Origin: Undaria pinnatifida
Lineage: Eukaryota > Sar > Phaeophyceae > Laminariales > Alariaceae
Reading direction: 5' to 3'
Assembly: GCA_012845835.1 (NCBI GenBank)
Contig: JABAKD010000015.1
Span: 4,645,778-4,709,777, forward strand
Length of the DNA stretch: 64,000 nt
Position numbers and translations under genes: made by a program. Below the pieces are notes generated by a model. That model searched no databases and was not told the origin of the DNA. It saw only the letters and a program-made list of their open reading frames with translations. Of the stretch, positions 53,540 through 64,000 are shown one piece after another (positions within the stretch are counted from its first letter, which is position 1; every line of letters begins with the position of its first letter).

Positions 53540-53755
53540 CCTGTACAGCTGTGAGATCGAAGATTTCGTCGCAACTCATCTTTGCATGTTGTGTGTGGTA
53601 CTCCAATCGCGCCCGCTACTGTGTGTGTCCTAATTAAGGATATAGTTCGGCGACTCCCCTTAGCACTACCTTGTACCAGGATCAACTGGGTGATGTTAAT
53701 CAATCTGTGCACGGAAACTATTAAAACCCGTTTTTGAGGGGCACAAAATCTAGCG
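53540..53755 (+). repeat. Family C fragment
   Basis: CAGCTGTGAGATCGAAGATT, CAACTCATCTTTGCATG, CGGCGACTCCCCTTAGC, CTGGGTGATGTTAATCAATC, ACGGAAACTATTAAAACCCG. Collinear with the first 190 bp of 29586-29800. Confidence 0.75.
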
Positions 53756-54244
53756 AGTCTCTATGCCATCGTGCAGGTCGGCACAAAACGACGTGTGGGG
53801 TGCCCAGACTAATCCGACTCCTGACCGAAGCCTAAGCACTACCCTAGCCACCACCCTTCAGGGGGTTCGAAGTCGGTAGGGGCAGTCCTGCCATATATAC
53901 ACCGCTCATGACCTGTAACTGCGCATCTGAAAAAACTTACACGTATGATACGCGCGATTGTAGCGGGGATGAGAAAATATTGCCTTGCTCTCGGAGTTTG
54001 GGTAAAAATTGCAGTGTAGCGCTCCCTTTCTCGTTCCTGCGGTACGTTTTGTCTTCGTCGGTTCGACAGAGTTGGGTGCGCGAACCGTCGGATTGGTTCG
54101 GCTCTGGAACAGGATCGACCTCTTCCCCCTACTCGCAACCACTGAACAATGTTCAACACTAATTCCAAGCAGATTGTGCCCAAAAACGTGGATGCAATTC
54201 TACAGGAGTTAAGACTACGGCTATGCATAGAATGAGTACCCCCC

Positions 54245-54282
54245 GTACGCCCCCCCCCCCCCCCCCCCCCCCCCCCTCCCAC
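54245..54282. repeat. Poly-C tract and nearby family G tails
   Basis: A C run of about 30 follows GAGTACCCCCCGTACG, a family G tail. Similar tail and C-run pairs occur near 54600 and 54715-54736. Decayed family G copies lie through 54180-54740. Confidence 0.6.
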
Positions 54283-54819
54283 ACGCGCCTTCCGCCCTCG
54301 GTCCCTGCTGATTTTCGAATTTACTTACCTTGTAAATGAAATTCGTCATTGTTGTAGTCGAAATGCAGTAAAAGGTGCTGAGTCCTTTCGATTTTCGTGT
54401 AGTTGCGTTCGGGGGATTGCGCTGTAAAGTTGATCGGCACGTATAAATCATGTGTAAATCATTGCAATGTCGTCCCCCCCCCTCCAGGCCCTCTCCACCT
54501 TTCACTTCCGCCGTCCGATTCAAAAATCAAGCGTAGAAACGGTACCCGGTCTCGAAACGGGTGCATCGTCAATGGGTAAGTGACTGTGGCAAGCAACAAA
54601 TGAGTACGCCCCTCCCTCCCTTCCCCCCTGCCCCACCTCTCCAATTCCCACTTCCGTCGTATGGTTTAACAAGAATCAAGATTTTTTTAGAGAACCGAAC
54701 GTATCATTGCATGACCCCCCCCCCCCCCCCCCCCCCGTCCACCTACCACTTCTGTCGTGTTATTCCACAAATCAAGGTCGTTTCGGGAGTTCCAAGCTTG
54801 GCGGCTGTTGGGGCTCAAG

Positions 54820-55966
54820 CTGTGCGGGGCCCATTATCCTTTCGCAGCGCCGTAGCGCCTAACCCCGAAGCGCAACGCCCGTGGCACGACCAGAGGAACT
54901 CCTCTAGCTCCTCCTCCTCCTCCTCTTCCTCCTCCTCCTCAAAACAGCGACGGGTGCCGCTGCCGGGCTTCCCTGGCGGCTCCAAGCAGCAGCAGCAGGA
55001 AGAGGACGACAAGGAGGAAAGGGGTAATCGGATCGGTGTGTTGGGCGTCAAACGGAAGTCGATGGCGCCTTCGCCTTCCCTCCGCCCACCCGAGTATCTC
55101 CCGAGTTACACCCGAACGGGGAGCGCAGGTCGCGAGGGCGACAGTGGTGGCGGTTCGGAGCTGGGAAGAGATGGCTGCGGTGACGGGGCCACGGGAGGCT
55201 TGGCGGCTGGCGTTCCTTCGAACGCAGCATCAGCGACAGCAGTAGGGAACGCAGCCGGAACAATGGTAGCATTACCAATACCACACGTTATGATCGGCAG
55301 TGGCGACGGAGGTGGAGATGGAGGCGGGGGTGGGGGTGGGGGTAAGGGGAGTGGGGGCGGGGGCGGGGGCGGGGGACCGTTAGCGCCGATTATTACCTGC
55401 CACCAACCGCGGTTTGCTGGGGTTAGCAGCATCAGCGGCGGCGGTGGCAGTAGCGGCGGCGACGGCCGCGGGGGGCGCATAGCGGGAGACACCGTATTTT
55501 TTTACCCTTGCCCGGAACCGCCGAGGTTCGCGCATAACTCCGGGCGTGTAGTTCTTCCAGACCTCTCTAGGCTAATGTCTTCTGGTGTCAACCCCTACCA
55601 TAACGCAAGGGTTCGGGATAGGGGTAGCATGCACGCCCCCCCCACCGCAACGGTCTGCGATGCGCCCGGGCGCGTCGGCGATGGGGGCGGTGTTGTTAGC
55701 GCCAGTGGTGGCAGCGGTAGTGACGGCGGCGGCAGCAGCGGTAAGCGGGGGAGGAGCGGCCTCGGGAGCGCGAGAAGGGGGGGGTCTGTCGGGCTCGAGC
55801 ATGGAAACTGGTAGGCCTGCGTCGTCCCGCCGAGCTGATAACCGCGATACGCCTAGCCCCTCGAAGGCGTCGAATCGTGAAGACCGGGATGCGAGCGAAG
55901 GTGGAGGGCAGCCTGAGGGAGGGGGCGACGGCGGCGGCGACGGGACGGGGCGGGGGATGGCCAAGC
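54820..55966 (+). CDS. Probable further exon of the HSF gene, Ser/Gly-rich C-terminal region
   Basis: An open frame from about 54748 becomes protein-like after the acceptor-like GGGCTCAAG (54819): AVRGPLSFRSAVAPNPEAQ, a run of about 14 Ser, KQRRVPLPGFPGG, KQQQQEEDDKEE and VLGVKRKSMAP, a possible nuclear signal. Gly-rich sequence follows, with islands such as PLAPIITCHQPRFAG and VVLPDLSRLMSSG. At 8 G (55777-55784) the frame runs into a stop at 55812-55814. One step over, it continues METGRPASSRRADNRD to about GRGMAK, where AAGC/GTGAGA could be a donor. Same strand and similar composition suggest the HSF C-terminus; a separate gene is possible. Phase 1 fits the donor near 52729 only in the Gln-rich frame. 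Confidence 0.45.
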
Positions 55967-57833
55967 GTGAGATGACATGGCGAAGCCGGACACGGCCAAG
56001 CTGGGCATGGCGAAGCCGGAAGTTCATAAGTCGCTTTATTTTTGTTTGCGCCCCCTTCCGCCCTCTCTCCCCCCCGAGCTCGCTTCTCGTTGGCTCGCTA
56101 AGTGGCTGTTTCGCTTGTTGGCTGGTTCGCTGGTTTTCTTACTCTCATCGCGTTCGGGCGCAAAGCCGAAGGGCACGCCAAGGGACGCGGTTGTAGTTGG
56201 TTGTGGGCCGACTTGGGGGGAGGGGAGTAGGGAGGGGGGGGTCGTCCATATGCGTTCTGCCTTGCTGCAGGGTGTGCAGTCTTGTGCGTATGTAGAAAGA
56301 TTGCTAGCTGATACGCTGAGGAAAGAGGGTAGTGAAAGCTATGTATGTTCGCGCGCGGCCGTCCCCTTTCTTGAAAATATTTTACGCGCATGAAACGCAT
56401 CCTCCGAACGTTCGCTTCCAAGGGGGGGGGTTAACCGCGGTTGCCCGGCTGTGCTCCAGGTGGACGCAAGTGTGCTTGGGCGCGCAACAGTTGGGCGCGC
56501 ACACGTTGCTGGTGGAGCTGCCTGCCTGTCAGAGAGTTGACGTTCGTCAAGTTCGCGTTTCTGTCGCCGCTTGTACCAAGCAAGCCACGACTCGATTGCT
56601 CATTTTTTTTTTTTTCCCCAGCGTGTTATTTCTTTTGTATGTGTGTCTATGTTTTTTTTTTTTTCTCCTACTCGTGGTCGTGTTGCTGCTGCAGCTGTTG
56701 TTTGATTGATCCCACTCAATAGAGCCTGCACTCGAAACACAAAGAAGGGAAAAAAATAGCTCAACAGGCAACGATTAGAAGATCGATGCGCCGAAAAGGT
56801 TACATCGAGTCGGCGGATGTACCCTTCCATCGCTCTCTGTAGTTGTTCCGCAGACTGCGTACAGATCCCAGGAAATTTTTTGAAGGGCTCCCGTTTCGAA
56901 GAAGCCGTAGATACGCATGATAACCAAATGTCGAGTTGGACTTCGTACAGATGTACGTGTACAAGCAGTGTAGTTACCGTTTTTTGTATGCCCTCCACCG
57001 CCCATTCCCCCCCCCCACTACCCAATTCTATCCTACACGCGCGCGTTTGCCTCACCCGGTTGGTGATCGGGTTATAAGAAATGCCCTTGGAGGGCTAGTA
57101 GGTATCCAGCCTTTGTAGGTAGCGTTGATACGGTCGTCGATGGACGATATTTAGAATATTTCCGAGGGTTTTCTCTCGCTTTTAACCCCTTTTCCAACTA
57201 CACCCACATTTCGGGGGACAACGTATTTGCATTTAGTGCTGATTTTTGTGAAAATTGATTTGCCCAGCGAATAATCGCGGTGTTACTCTGTACGAATCCA
57301 CTTCATGCCGGTTATTTTTTTAGCTTTTATTTTCATGTTGGCCTTTTTTTTTGGCGCGGGGATCTCGCTCACGTTTTTTTGCGTCTTTACCTCGCTCCGG
57401 CTTGATATTTTTTCTTACCGTGTTTACTCGTATTGATAGTCGGGAGGCGTTTGCGTTGCTTTCGCTCGCGTTATCGATTTATTTGTTCGTGTGTTTTTTG
57501 TTTGCGTTTGCGTTTGTTCTTCTTGTTGTCGCTTTTTGTTCGTACTGGTTCCTTGCTCTTCGTTGATGCGTGCGGAGAAGAAATGCGAAACTGCAGTACT
57601 AACAAATGGCGTTAGGGTGCGTGGTGCTTTGCGGCGCCGCTGGCGTTGACAGCGATAGGAACAAACGTAAACAGCAGATAGTTGTTGTACGCACCGGGTC
57701 AGCAGGGTGTCGATGCAGCAAGTAGTGAGTGGAGGCGGCAGAGAAATATGAGAAAAATGTTGGTCGCAAAAAGCGGCAGTAAGTAGTAAGAGAATAAGTG
57801 AAAATTGGTTGGTTGGTTGTTTTGTTGGATTAG

Positions 57834-57834
<1 letters not shown>
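55967..57834. other. Downstream of the HSF coding region, no gene recognised
   Basis: T-rich and TG-rich stretches (56610-56720, 57300-57560) would suit a 3' untranslated region or intergenic DNA. A short tandem ATGGCGAAGCCGGA occurs at about 55976 and 56008. No later exon could be fixed. Confidence 0.4.
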
Positions 57835-57902
<68 letters not shown>

Positions 57903-57903
57903 C
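57834..57903 (+). repeat. (TTG)n microsatellite, about 23 copies
   Basis: Perfect trinucleotide repeat. Poly-Leu and poly-Gln frames across it are artefacts. Confidence 0.95.
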
Positions 57904-58475
57904 GTCTTCGAGAAACTGTTGTATGATTTCGTGTCGCGTTGAAGCATCGAAACAAACAACGGAGAGAGCAAGAACTTACCCTGTTTACCGGGGTCTCTAG
58001 AACGAAAAATTGTTGTTGTTTTTTCGTCTGTTCTGTATGACCCTTGATATGAGTCCAAGCGTGGCGCTCGCATTTTCCCCTCAAATTATCCTCAACCCGT
58101 TTTGCTACTGGAAACAAAGTCTTAACACTAGTTCTAAGTGGGTTGTCGCAAAAGTCGAGGTTGCGATTCTGAAGGGGTTGACGGTTGATGGCCATAAGAC
58201 GATGGAAATCGGCAAATAAATGAGGCACACGAGCAGCTTGCTCGAACACTTGGCTCCTTCTCCGGTGCGCAGTGAGTTTTTTTCGCTCTAATACGTACGT
58301 CGTGACCGATCCGCACACCCCGATTGTGCGGGTCGTGCTTGCACTACTGCTGCGTCTCGAGACTATAATCGGCACAACAATCATCGTTCGGAAACTAGAC
58401 ACGCACCATCCATCAAAACAAACGGAGGTTCAACGGTGGACGATCTGTGACCCTACGAAATTGTCAACGTACGTG

Positions 58476-59115
58476 CCCACTGATGGCAACTGACTGGCCG
58501 GGCAATCTAGCTTCGTTCTCTTTTCGGGCTGCATGTACTTCCGGTTAACCCTGTCAGTGACTTTGGGTGGTTGGTTGTCTCCTCCTGCGGGCTGCTTGAC
58601 GTAACTCAGCAGGCGCACCACACACCTTATAAGGACAGTATGCCGTTAATAGGTTGTGAGTCTCGGACGTTGTAAGCATTACGAAGCTGCGAGCCGTCTG
58701 TTACCCACTGATGGCAGTGGACCGCATAAACTGGCTTCGCTCTCTTATTCGGGCTGCATACACTTTCGGTTAACCCCAACTGACAAGGGTTGCCTTCCGC
58801 GGACTGCCTGGCGTAACTCAGGAGTCATACGAGTACCACACGCCTCATACGGATGTTATACGGTTAATAGGTTATGAGCCTCGATTTTTACAGGCACTGC
58901 AGAGCTGCGAACCGTCCAATACCCACCATTGATGGCTTTGGGCCATACAACAGTCTACGCTCTCTTATTCGGGTTGCAGGTACGTTCGGTTAACCCCGAC
59001 TAACGGTGGTTGCCTCTCCTGCGGGTTTCCCGGAGCATCTCAGCAGCCGCACACGCTCCCGACGCGGAGATGCAGTTGGTGGGTTATGAGCCTCGGTTCT
59101 CATATTCAAAACTTA
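58476..59115 (+). repeat. Tandem repeat, about 222-bp unit, three copies
   Basis: Units start near 58476, 58698 and 58920 with CCCACTGATGGCA or CCCACCATTGATGGC. They share GGGCTGCAT or GGGTTGCAG, TTCGGTTAACCCC, TGCGGGCTGCTTGACGTAAC or variants, GTTAATAGGTTATGAGCCTC and GAGCTGCGAACCGTC. A detached end piece (TTATGAGCCTCGATTTTCGT, GGAGCTGCGAGCCGTC) lies at 59534-59580, beyond a MITE. Divergence between units is about 25 percent. Confidence 0.8.
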
Positions 59116-59117
59116 AG

Positions 59118-59354
59118 ACTGATTGTACGATAGCCCCCTCCCAAAACCAGTGACTTTCTTTAACAAACGGTTCATTGCTGCGAGGAAGGATCCTATGAAG
59201 AAACAAGTTTCATGAATTTTCTTGTTCGAGAAGGACTATCGAACTATGACGTCGGGGTGGCAAGGGGCACCATATTTCGGGAGATTCGGCCCGGCGCTGG
59301 TTTCTAAACCAGCGATTTCGTTAAAGAAAACTTGGGGGGGCTACTGTAGAACAA
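59118..59354 (+). mobile_element. MITE family 1, copy 4
   Basis: GATTGTACGATAGCCCCCTC at the left and GGGGGGCTACTGTAGAACAA at the right form the best-preserved inverted ends of this family. It sits directly after the third 222-bp unit, between it and the detached end piece at 59534. Confidence 0.8.
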
Positions 59355-59589
59355 CTTTTAACTTATTTTGCGTTTTGTTGGCTTCTAGGTACCTGTTTTT
59401 GGTCGCTTCCTTATAGTTATGCGCAAAAAACCTCAGAAAAGTCTATACCTCCATGGTCCATCCAACCTTTACTATGAACATTTAGGGGAAAGCAAAGCAA
59501 CGCAATTTTGTCGCTGGCGCTGCATCACACTTGGTTATGAGCCTCGATTTTCGTAAGCACTGCGGAGCTGCGAGCCGTCAGGACCATCG

Positions 59590-60778
59590 AAAGAAAAAGA
59601 CTACAGCCGAGGCCCGTAGCTGCTGCTTTGTTTGGGTACAGTGGGGTACCCGATTTAAGAGCGTCCGTAGTGAGAGAAAACCTAGTTAAGAGCGGCCAAA
59701 TCGGCTTGTCACGAGTTGTGACGAGTATGTTAGTTTTATACGATTTGTGACGCGTTCACTAAACCTTATATGGTACCGACTCTAATATAAATAAAAGCAG
59801 TGCGGAGATAAGAACGGTGTACTGGCCTCTTCCGAGGCTCTTAGATCGGGTACCTCACCGTAGAGAATGCTGACCCTGAGCTGAGTAGTCATCCCGGTGA
59901 CAAACTCATTAGACATAATAATATCAGGGCTCTTCCCGGGACCACACCTTTCGAGAGTCGGGTCGGGTCAGGGTAACCAGATCCGACCTGTGTGGTTTGA
60001 AAACCTACTGATCCGACCTGATATACCATGAGAAGCTCTGATACAGGCACAGGTACCTCGTTGCAGGTCTCTCTACTAAGCAGGCTCCACGATGCTCATT
60101 TGTGTCCTACGGCCACGGAGCGAACTGAATCGCTGTGTGCGATGCCAATTGGTATTGTCCCCTTTTTCCTACACGCACACGCCTTCAATTGCTTGTAAAA
60201 CCCTTTTGTCCCCACATGCATATCCTACATCCTAGATGCTAAGCCTTTACTAGGTTCCCAGTTAAATTGCAGAACACTAGCCCACCCTGATGAGCCGTAT
60301 ATGCAGAAATTTGCAAGATTCGGGGAAGCGCCGGTTGCACGGCCTAGAACATGGGACTCGAAGATGAAGTTCTTCAAAAACCCTCTCCCACACCTCTACC
60401 CTGCGAGGCTACGAAGCCTCAGGGAAAAGCTAAAATAGAAAAACGAAAACGGAGCACGGAAGAGGGGACACGGCCCATATCACTAACCCGATCCGTGAGA
60501 ATTCAAACACGTCCCGACCCGGCCCGAGTCGGCCCGCAAGATTTTGGAAACCTTCTGACCCGACCCGAAGGACGGGCCATGACCCTTGCTAACGCCTGAA
60601 ATTATAGGACTCCTGAGCCAGGGGCAGATATTCATACCATTCTGGGTTCAAATTCAAGCTACTTCCCCCCGCGTCAAGTTAAGCGTGGCTTATCTTTGGG
60701 CCCAGACTACAGGAGTTACTACGAAAAAAAAATAACATCTGCCCTCGGTGCTTTATTTCTCGCTCTCCACAGCAACGC
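59590..60778. other. Intergenic, no gene recognised
   Basis: Holds the family K block at 60276-60336 (CTAGCCCACCCTGATGAGCC). It also has repeated CCGACC(C/T)G-type phrases at 59955-60025 and 60505-60570. The open frame 60351-60599 has no domain. Confidence 0.45.
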
Positions 60779-61125
60779 GTCTTGTGATAAGGCTTTGTTT
60801 GGTAGGTAATTGGATAACCTTTTGCCAGTGGTCAAACAGACTATCGCCCTCTAGTTCCTTAACAAATTGCGTCGACAGCAGGACCATGAGATTTTGGGTC
60901 GTGGGTTCACCACCCAACAATAGTAATTTTTTACGACTTGCCCCATGTCGAACTTCAAAAATACCCCAGTATCTTCAGGAAATGGAACCGCGTGGATACT
61001 GATCCGTCCGTCCGTATATCCGGCCGATCTGCTATCCCGCCGTTCGAGAAGGCTAAGCTTGGGTATGCAATTGGCTAACCTTTCACCAGTGGTAAAACGG
61101 ACTAACGCCTTCTAGTTTCCAAACA
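60779..61125 (+). repeat. Family I composite repeat with tRNA-like core, copy 2
   Basis: Outer blocks GATAAGGCTTTGTTTGG, TTGGATAACCTTTTGCCAGT and AAACAGACTA (60785-60850), and GAAGGCTAAGCTTGGGTATG, TTGGCTAACCTTTCACCAGT (61048-61100). Between them are a decayed B box (GTGGGTTCACCACC), TATCCGGCCGATCTGCTATC and CCCGCCGTT, as in 5348-5735. In copy 1 the B box is intact. Confidence 0.65.
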
Positions 61126-62700
61126 GTCTTCTTTCCCATGCGCAAATCGTCGTTTGACCAAGCACCGGTTCAGGACTTCAAGGATGGCGCCCACATTTTT
61201 GGGGTCATCCGCCGCTGCATGGGTGTCTCACTACTGTTGTTGTTGTAGCTGCTGGTATTATGTGTTGCGTGCTTTATTTGTTGATCGGCAAGCGCTCGTC
61301 ATGATGTGTGTTTGTTCCCAGTGACTGTAGTTACCAGGCTCTATCATATCCCCAAATCCCCTGCTTTCAATTATATTGTCAAGTATATGATAGTTCCGTC
61401 TGCTGTCTTCAGCCATCCTCTACGCTGCTTTATTAGATCATTTTAGTTTAGAACACGATCTGGCTCTGTAGCTCATCGATCGCCTACTCGATGTTTCATG
61501 CGATTTGGCCCGCTCGTGGTGGGTGCAGCAGGAGGTTGCGGCTTCGGCGGCTTCAGCCGGGCCTGCCACGTTCTGCACATTTGTTATTGAATGGGGAGAA
61601 TTAACGTGAGTAACCGCACAGCAAAGTAGTTACAGGTACTGTAGTACTCTTCTGTTGGGGCTGACCTGTACAACATCAACGTGAGATCGATGTGGACCCG
61701 CGGCACTCGTAGCAGGTTCGCAACACTCAAATGAGTGCGTTTCCTTCCATGCAGCTCAGTCCGCGCGTCAGCACAATCGTTATAGCCACGCCTCCTCCCG
61801 TTGCCTCCTGTCGCCTAGACGCCGACAGCCGCTTGTAGTGCACCGAGTATACCGTTTCAGCCTACAGTCCAGCGCCCTCGTCTGGTGTCGTTGTGATTGT
61901 GGCGGTGCAGTGCGAGCTGTGCAAGCTTTCCGACATCGTTCTTGCCGATCGTGGTGTGGCCAGAGGTATATACATGCTGGTGCACAAGCGAGTGGACTTT
62001 CTCGGAGCACGACTAACTCTTCGAATTGACGTGTTTCCAGCCAATTCCGAGAGTCCGACACAGACGGCACGGCGGCAAGTGGGGCTGTGCTCAGACCGAG
62101 CGTCTGCGTGCTGGCTACCGGTACGCGTGATCTTACAGGGGTCATTCGTCATAACATCAAAAAAAAAATGGCGAGAGTCAGGCCTGTTGTGGGTGAGTGA
62201 GGGACCGGACGGACGGACATCTGACTTTCTTGGCGCCACGAAAAATCCCAGTTAGACTGGGACTTGATCCCCCCATGCTTCGTTTTCTAACGCAATTACA
62301 TGCGGACACACACGACATGAAATATTTCACGCTCGTTCACGTTCATTGTTTCTGTTCTTCAGCTGTTTCTTCCCTCTCCTTCCCCGTCCAGAAAAAAAAA
62401 ACACCTCGCTGCTGGAAAAAAAAAAAAACATTAAAACGGCATCGAACGACGAAAACCACTCACACACAAACAAACCCAACACTAACAAGACGTTCATTTT
62501 ACTTGACTTTGACACCCTCTGCCTCTCTCGCTGGCCAGTCGCGCGCGCGTGCGCAGGAGGGCAATACAAATAATTTTCGAATCACGCAAAATAATGGCTC
62601 CCCCCACATCCTAAACAGAACGTGCCACTTCCATCTGCCTCCAAACCCAGAGAGGGGAGGCGGAAGGGAAAAGGGAAGGCGGAAGGGGAGGGGGGGGGGG
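61126..62700. other. Intergenic, no gene recognised
   Basis: The frame 61893-62255 is open for about 120 codons with an ordinary composition, but I recognise no family and no splice context supports it. 62390-62425 has A runs. Treat as unannotated. Confidence 0.4.
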
Positions 62701-62885
62701 GGGTACAATTTTCACGCACGGTCTTAGTCGTATGACCATAGACCCTCGCATCCCTACTATGCCGGTAAGTGCACGCGGGGTTTTACCGACCAGACAGACA
62801 TCGCGTGTACCAAGCGCGAAGCGCCGTGAGGTGTTCGGCAAGTCACGTGAAGGGTGAGCTGCATCCTACCAAAAACCGCGGAGGG
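62701..62885 (-). repeat. Family G repeat, reversed copy
   Basis: On the + strand GTATGACCATAGACCCTCGC, ATCCCTACTATG, GGGGTTTTACCGACCAGACA, GCGAAGCGCCGTGAGGTGTT and GAAGGGTGAGCTGCATCCTA mirror 6745-6905. Confidence 0.7.
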
Positions 62886-64000
62886 GGGACCCAAAGCATA
62901 AACCATTTGTAGTTCAAAAGTCCCATGGACTTTGGGACAAACCAGCAAGACAGCCATTGTAGTGTGGTAAGTTCCAAGAACTTGGGACAAACGAGCAAGA
63001 CGGAAACCCGCAATCCGCGCAACAGACAGCCGCTCGCTCGTCCACCTGCCCGACCTCGAAATGACAAACTCCATCCTTGTAGCCGCCCGATCACGTCGCG
63101 TCTATCCTGCTCATCGCGCGGGCAGCATGCTACTCGCGACCATCGTTTTCATCGCGCGGACGGCTGCTACTCTTAGCTATACAGTGGAGGTCTCTCAGTA
63201 TCGCGGTGCCTTGTCAGATGGCAATTACCGCATTAAAGCGGGACCCCGCACTATCACAGCATATTGGAGTGCTCTATCAATAGGACGAGGTCGTGACAAG
63301 CTATTTCCACCGCACTAAACTGGCATCCCGCACTGAAGGGTACCGCACGAACCGCGGGAGCACGACTGTTTACCACTCTGGGCGGAATAAGGATCGTTTG
63401 ATATACATATTAATACCGCAGCGGTCGATCCATGTACTTGGACGCATACATAAGGACCGGTTGGTATTCATATTGAACCTCTGTGATCTCTACATTTGGA
63501 CGTAAATATAAGGAACGTTCGGTATTTATGGGAATACCCCAAGCGGCTCCTATATTTTCGTCCAGAGTGGTGGAGTTGAAGCTATCCCTCCGTCATCACT
63601 TTAATCCGACCGTGTTTATCAACGGATATTCCGACTGTGTTTACCGACGGAACTCACCCCGCCAAGAAACAAACCATGAAAAAACGCCTGTCGCTCGACT
63701 TGCGTCCCCTGTCCCCCCCCAAAAAAAAACGCCTGTCTCTCAGTTTTCGTCCCCTGTCCTTTCTCCCCCCAAAGCGCACAAGCTGGCCTCTTTATCTATT
63801 TGTGGCTCAGGCGACCCTCTTTAAGAACCTGGTGGGCAGAAAGGGCGGTGGGCGAGAGTAGGGGTGGGGAGGCGTCAGGACTCTGACCGACGTGGTTGAA
63901 AGTTGAAAATGGTGAAAATCGATTTCGCCACACCCAAGATAGAAAATGAATAATCGACTACAACGTCAGTATCAAACATTCCAGTATAACACCGTATTAC
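62886..64000. other. Intergenic, no gene recognised
   Basis: GGGACAAAC(C/G)AGCAAGAC occurs twice (62935 and 62982) as a 47-bp spaced repeat. From 63420 to 63540 TATATTAATACC, GGACG.A.ATA and AAGGA.CG are loosely repeated. No coding sequence convinced me. Confidence 0.4.

Overview
This is a repeat-dense window of a eukaryotic nuclear genome. The protein genes have GT-AG introns. The telomere-like motif is TTAGGG. There are no operons or ribosome-binding sites. About three quarters of the DNA is transposon, SINE-like, MITE-like or tandem-repeat sequence. The retroelement protein style and the heat shock factor (HSF) DNA-binding domain resemble those of photosynthetic stramenopiles, and I lean towards a brown alga. 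That placement is inference (about 0.5); the eukaryotic assignment is secure.

Layout. 1-11.9 kb is intergenic and packed with tandem repeats, MITEs and tRNA-headed SINE-like repeats. 11.96-22.33 kb is a near-complete but inactivated 10.4-kb non-LTR retrotransposon. It carries RING-like zinc fingers upstream, a reverse transcriptase, a CCHC knuckle, a restriction-like endonuclease and a long (TAA)n tail. It has split a copy of an older repeat, which fixes its ends. 22.4-25.0 kb holds duplicated repeats. 25.0-27.9 kb holds a 190-bp satellite, the 3' remnant of a second LINE and a 1.2-kb G-rich purine tract. 28.2-33.0 kb holds a tandem array of tRNA-like units and a duplicated repeat block.

The one recognisable host gene is an HSF on the + strand. 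Exon 1 is 33602-33992, exon 2 is 41701-42033, exon 3 starts at 51915, and a probable exon 4 lies at about 54820-55966. Phases agree at the first two junctions (1/1 and 1/1). Together the first two exons rebuild an HSF DNA-binding domain interrupted by a Gly/Ser-rich insert, and exon 3 adds a regular heptad coiled coil. The introns are 7.7 and 9.9 kb and filled with repeats. Intron 2 opens with a telomere-like hexamer array carrying six copies of the 5' splice site, all in the same phase. A degenerate tyrosine recombinase relic lies inside intron 2.

57-64 kb is again intergenic, with a 225-bp tandem repeat, another MITE copy and a second copy of a composite tRNA-like repeat. I saw no rRNA gene, convincing functional tRNA, CRISPR array or prokaryotic feature. 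Repeat families are named here by letter for cross-reference only; edges are by eye and usually good to about 10 bases.
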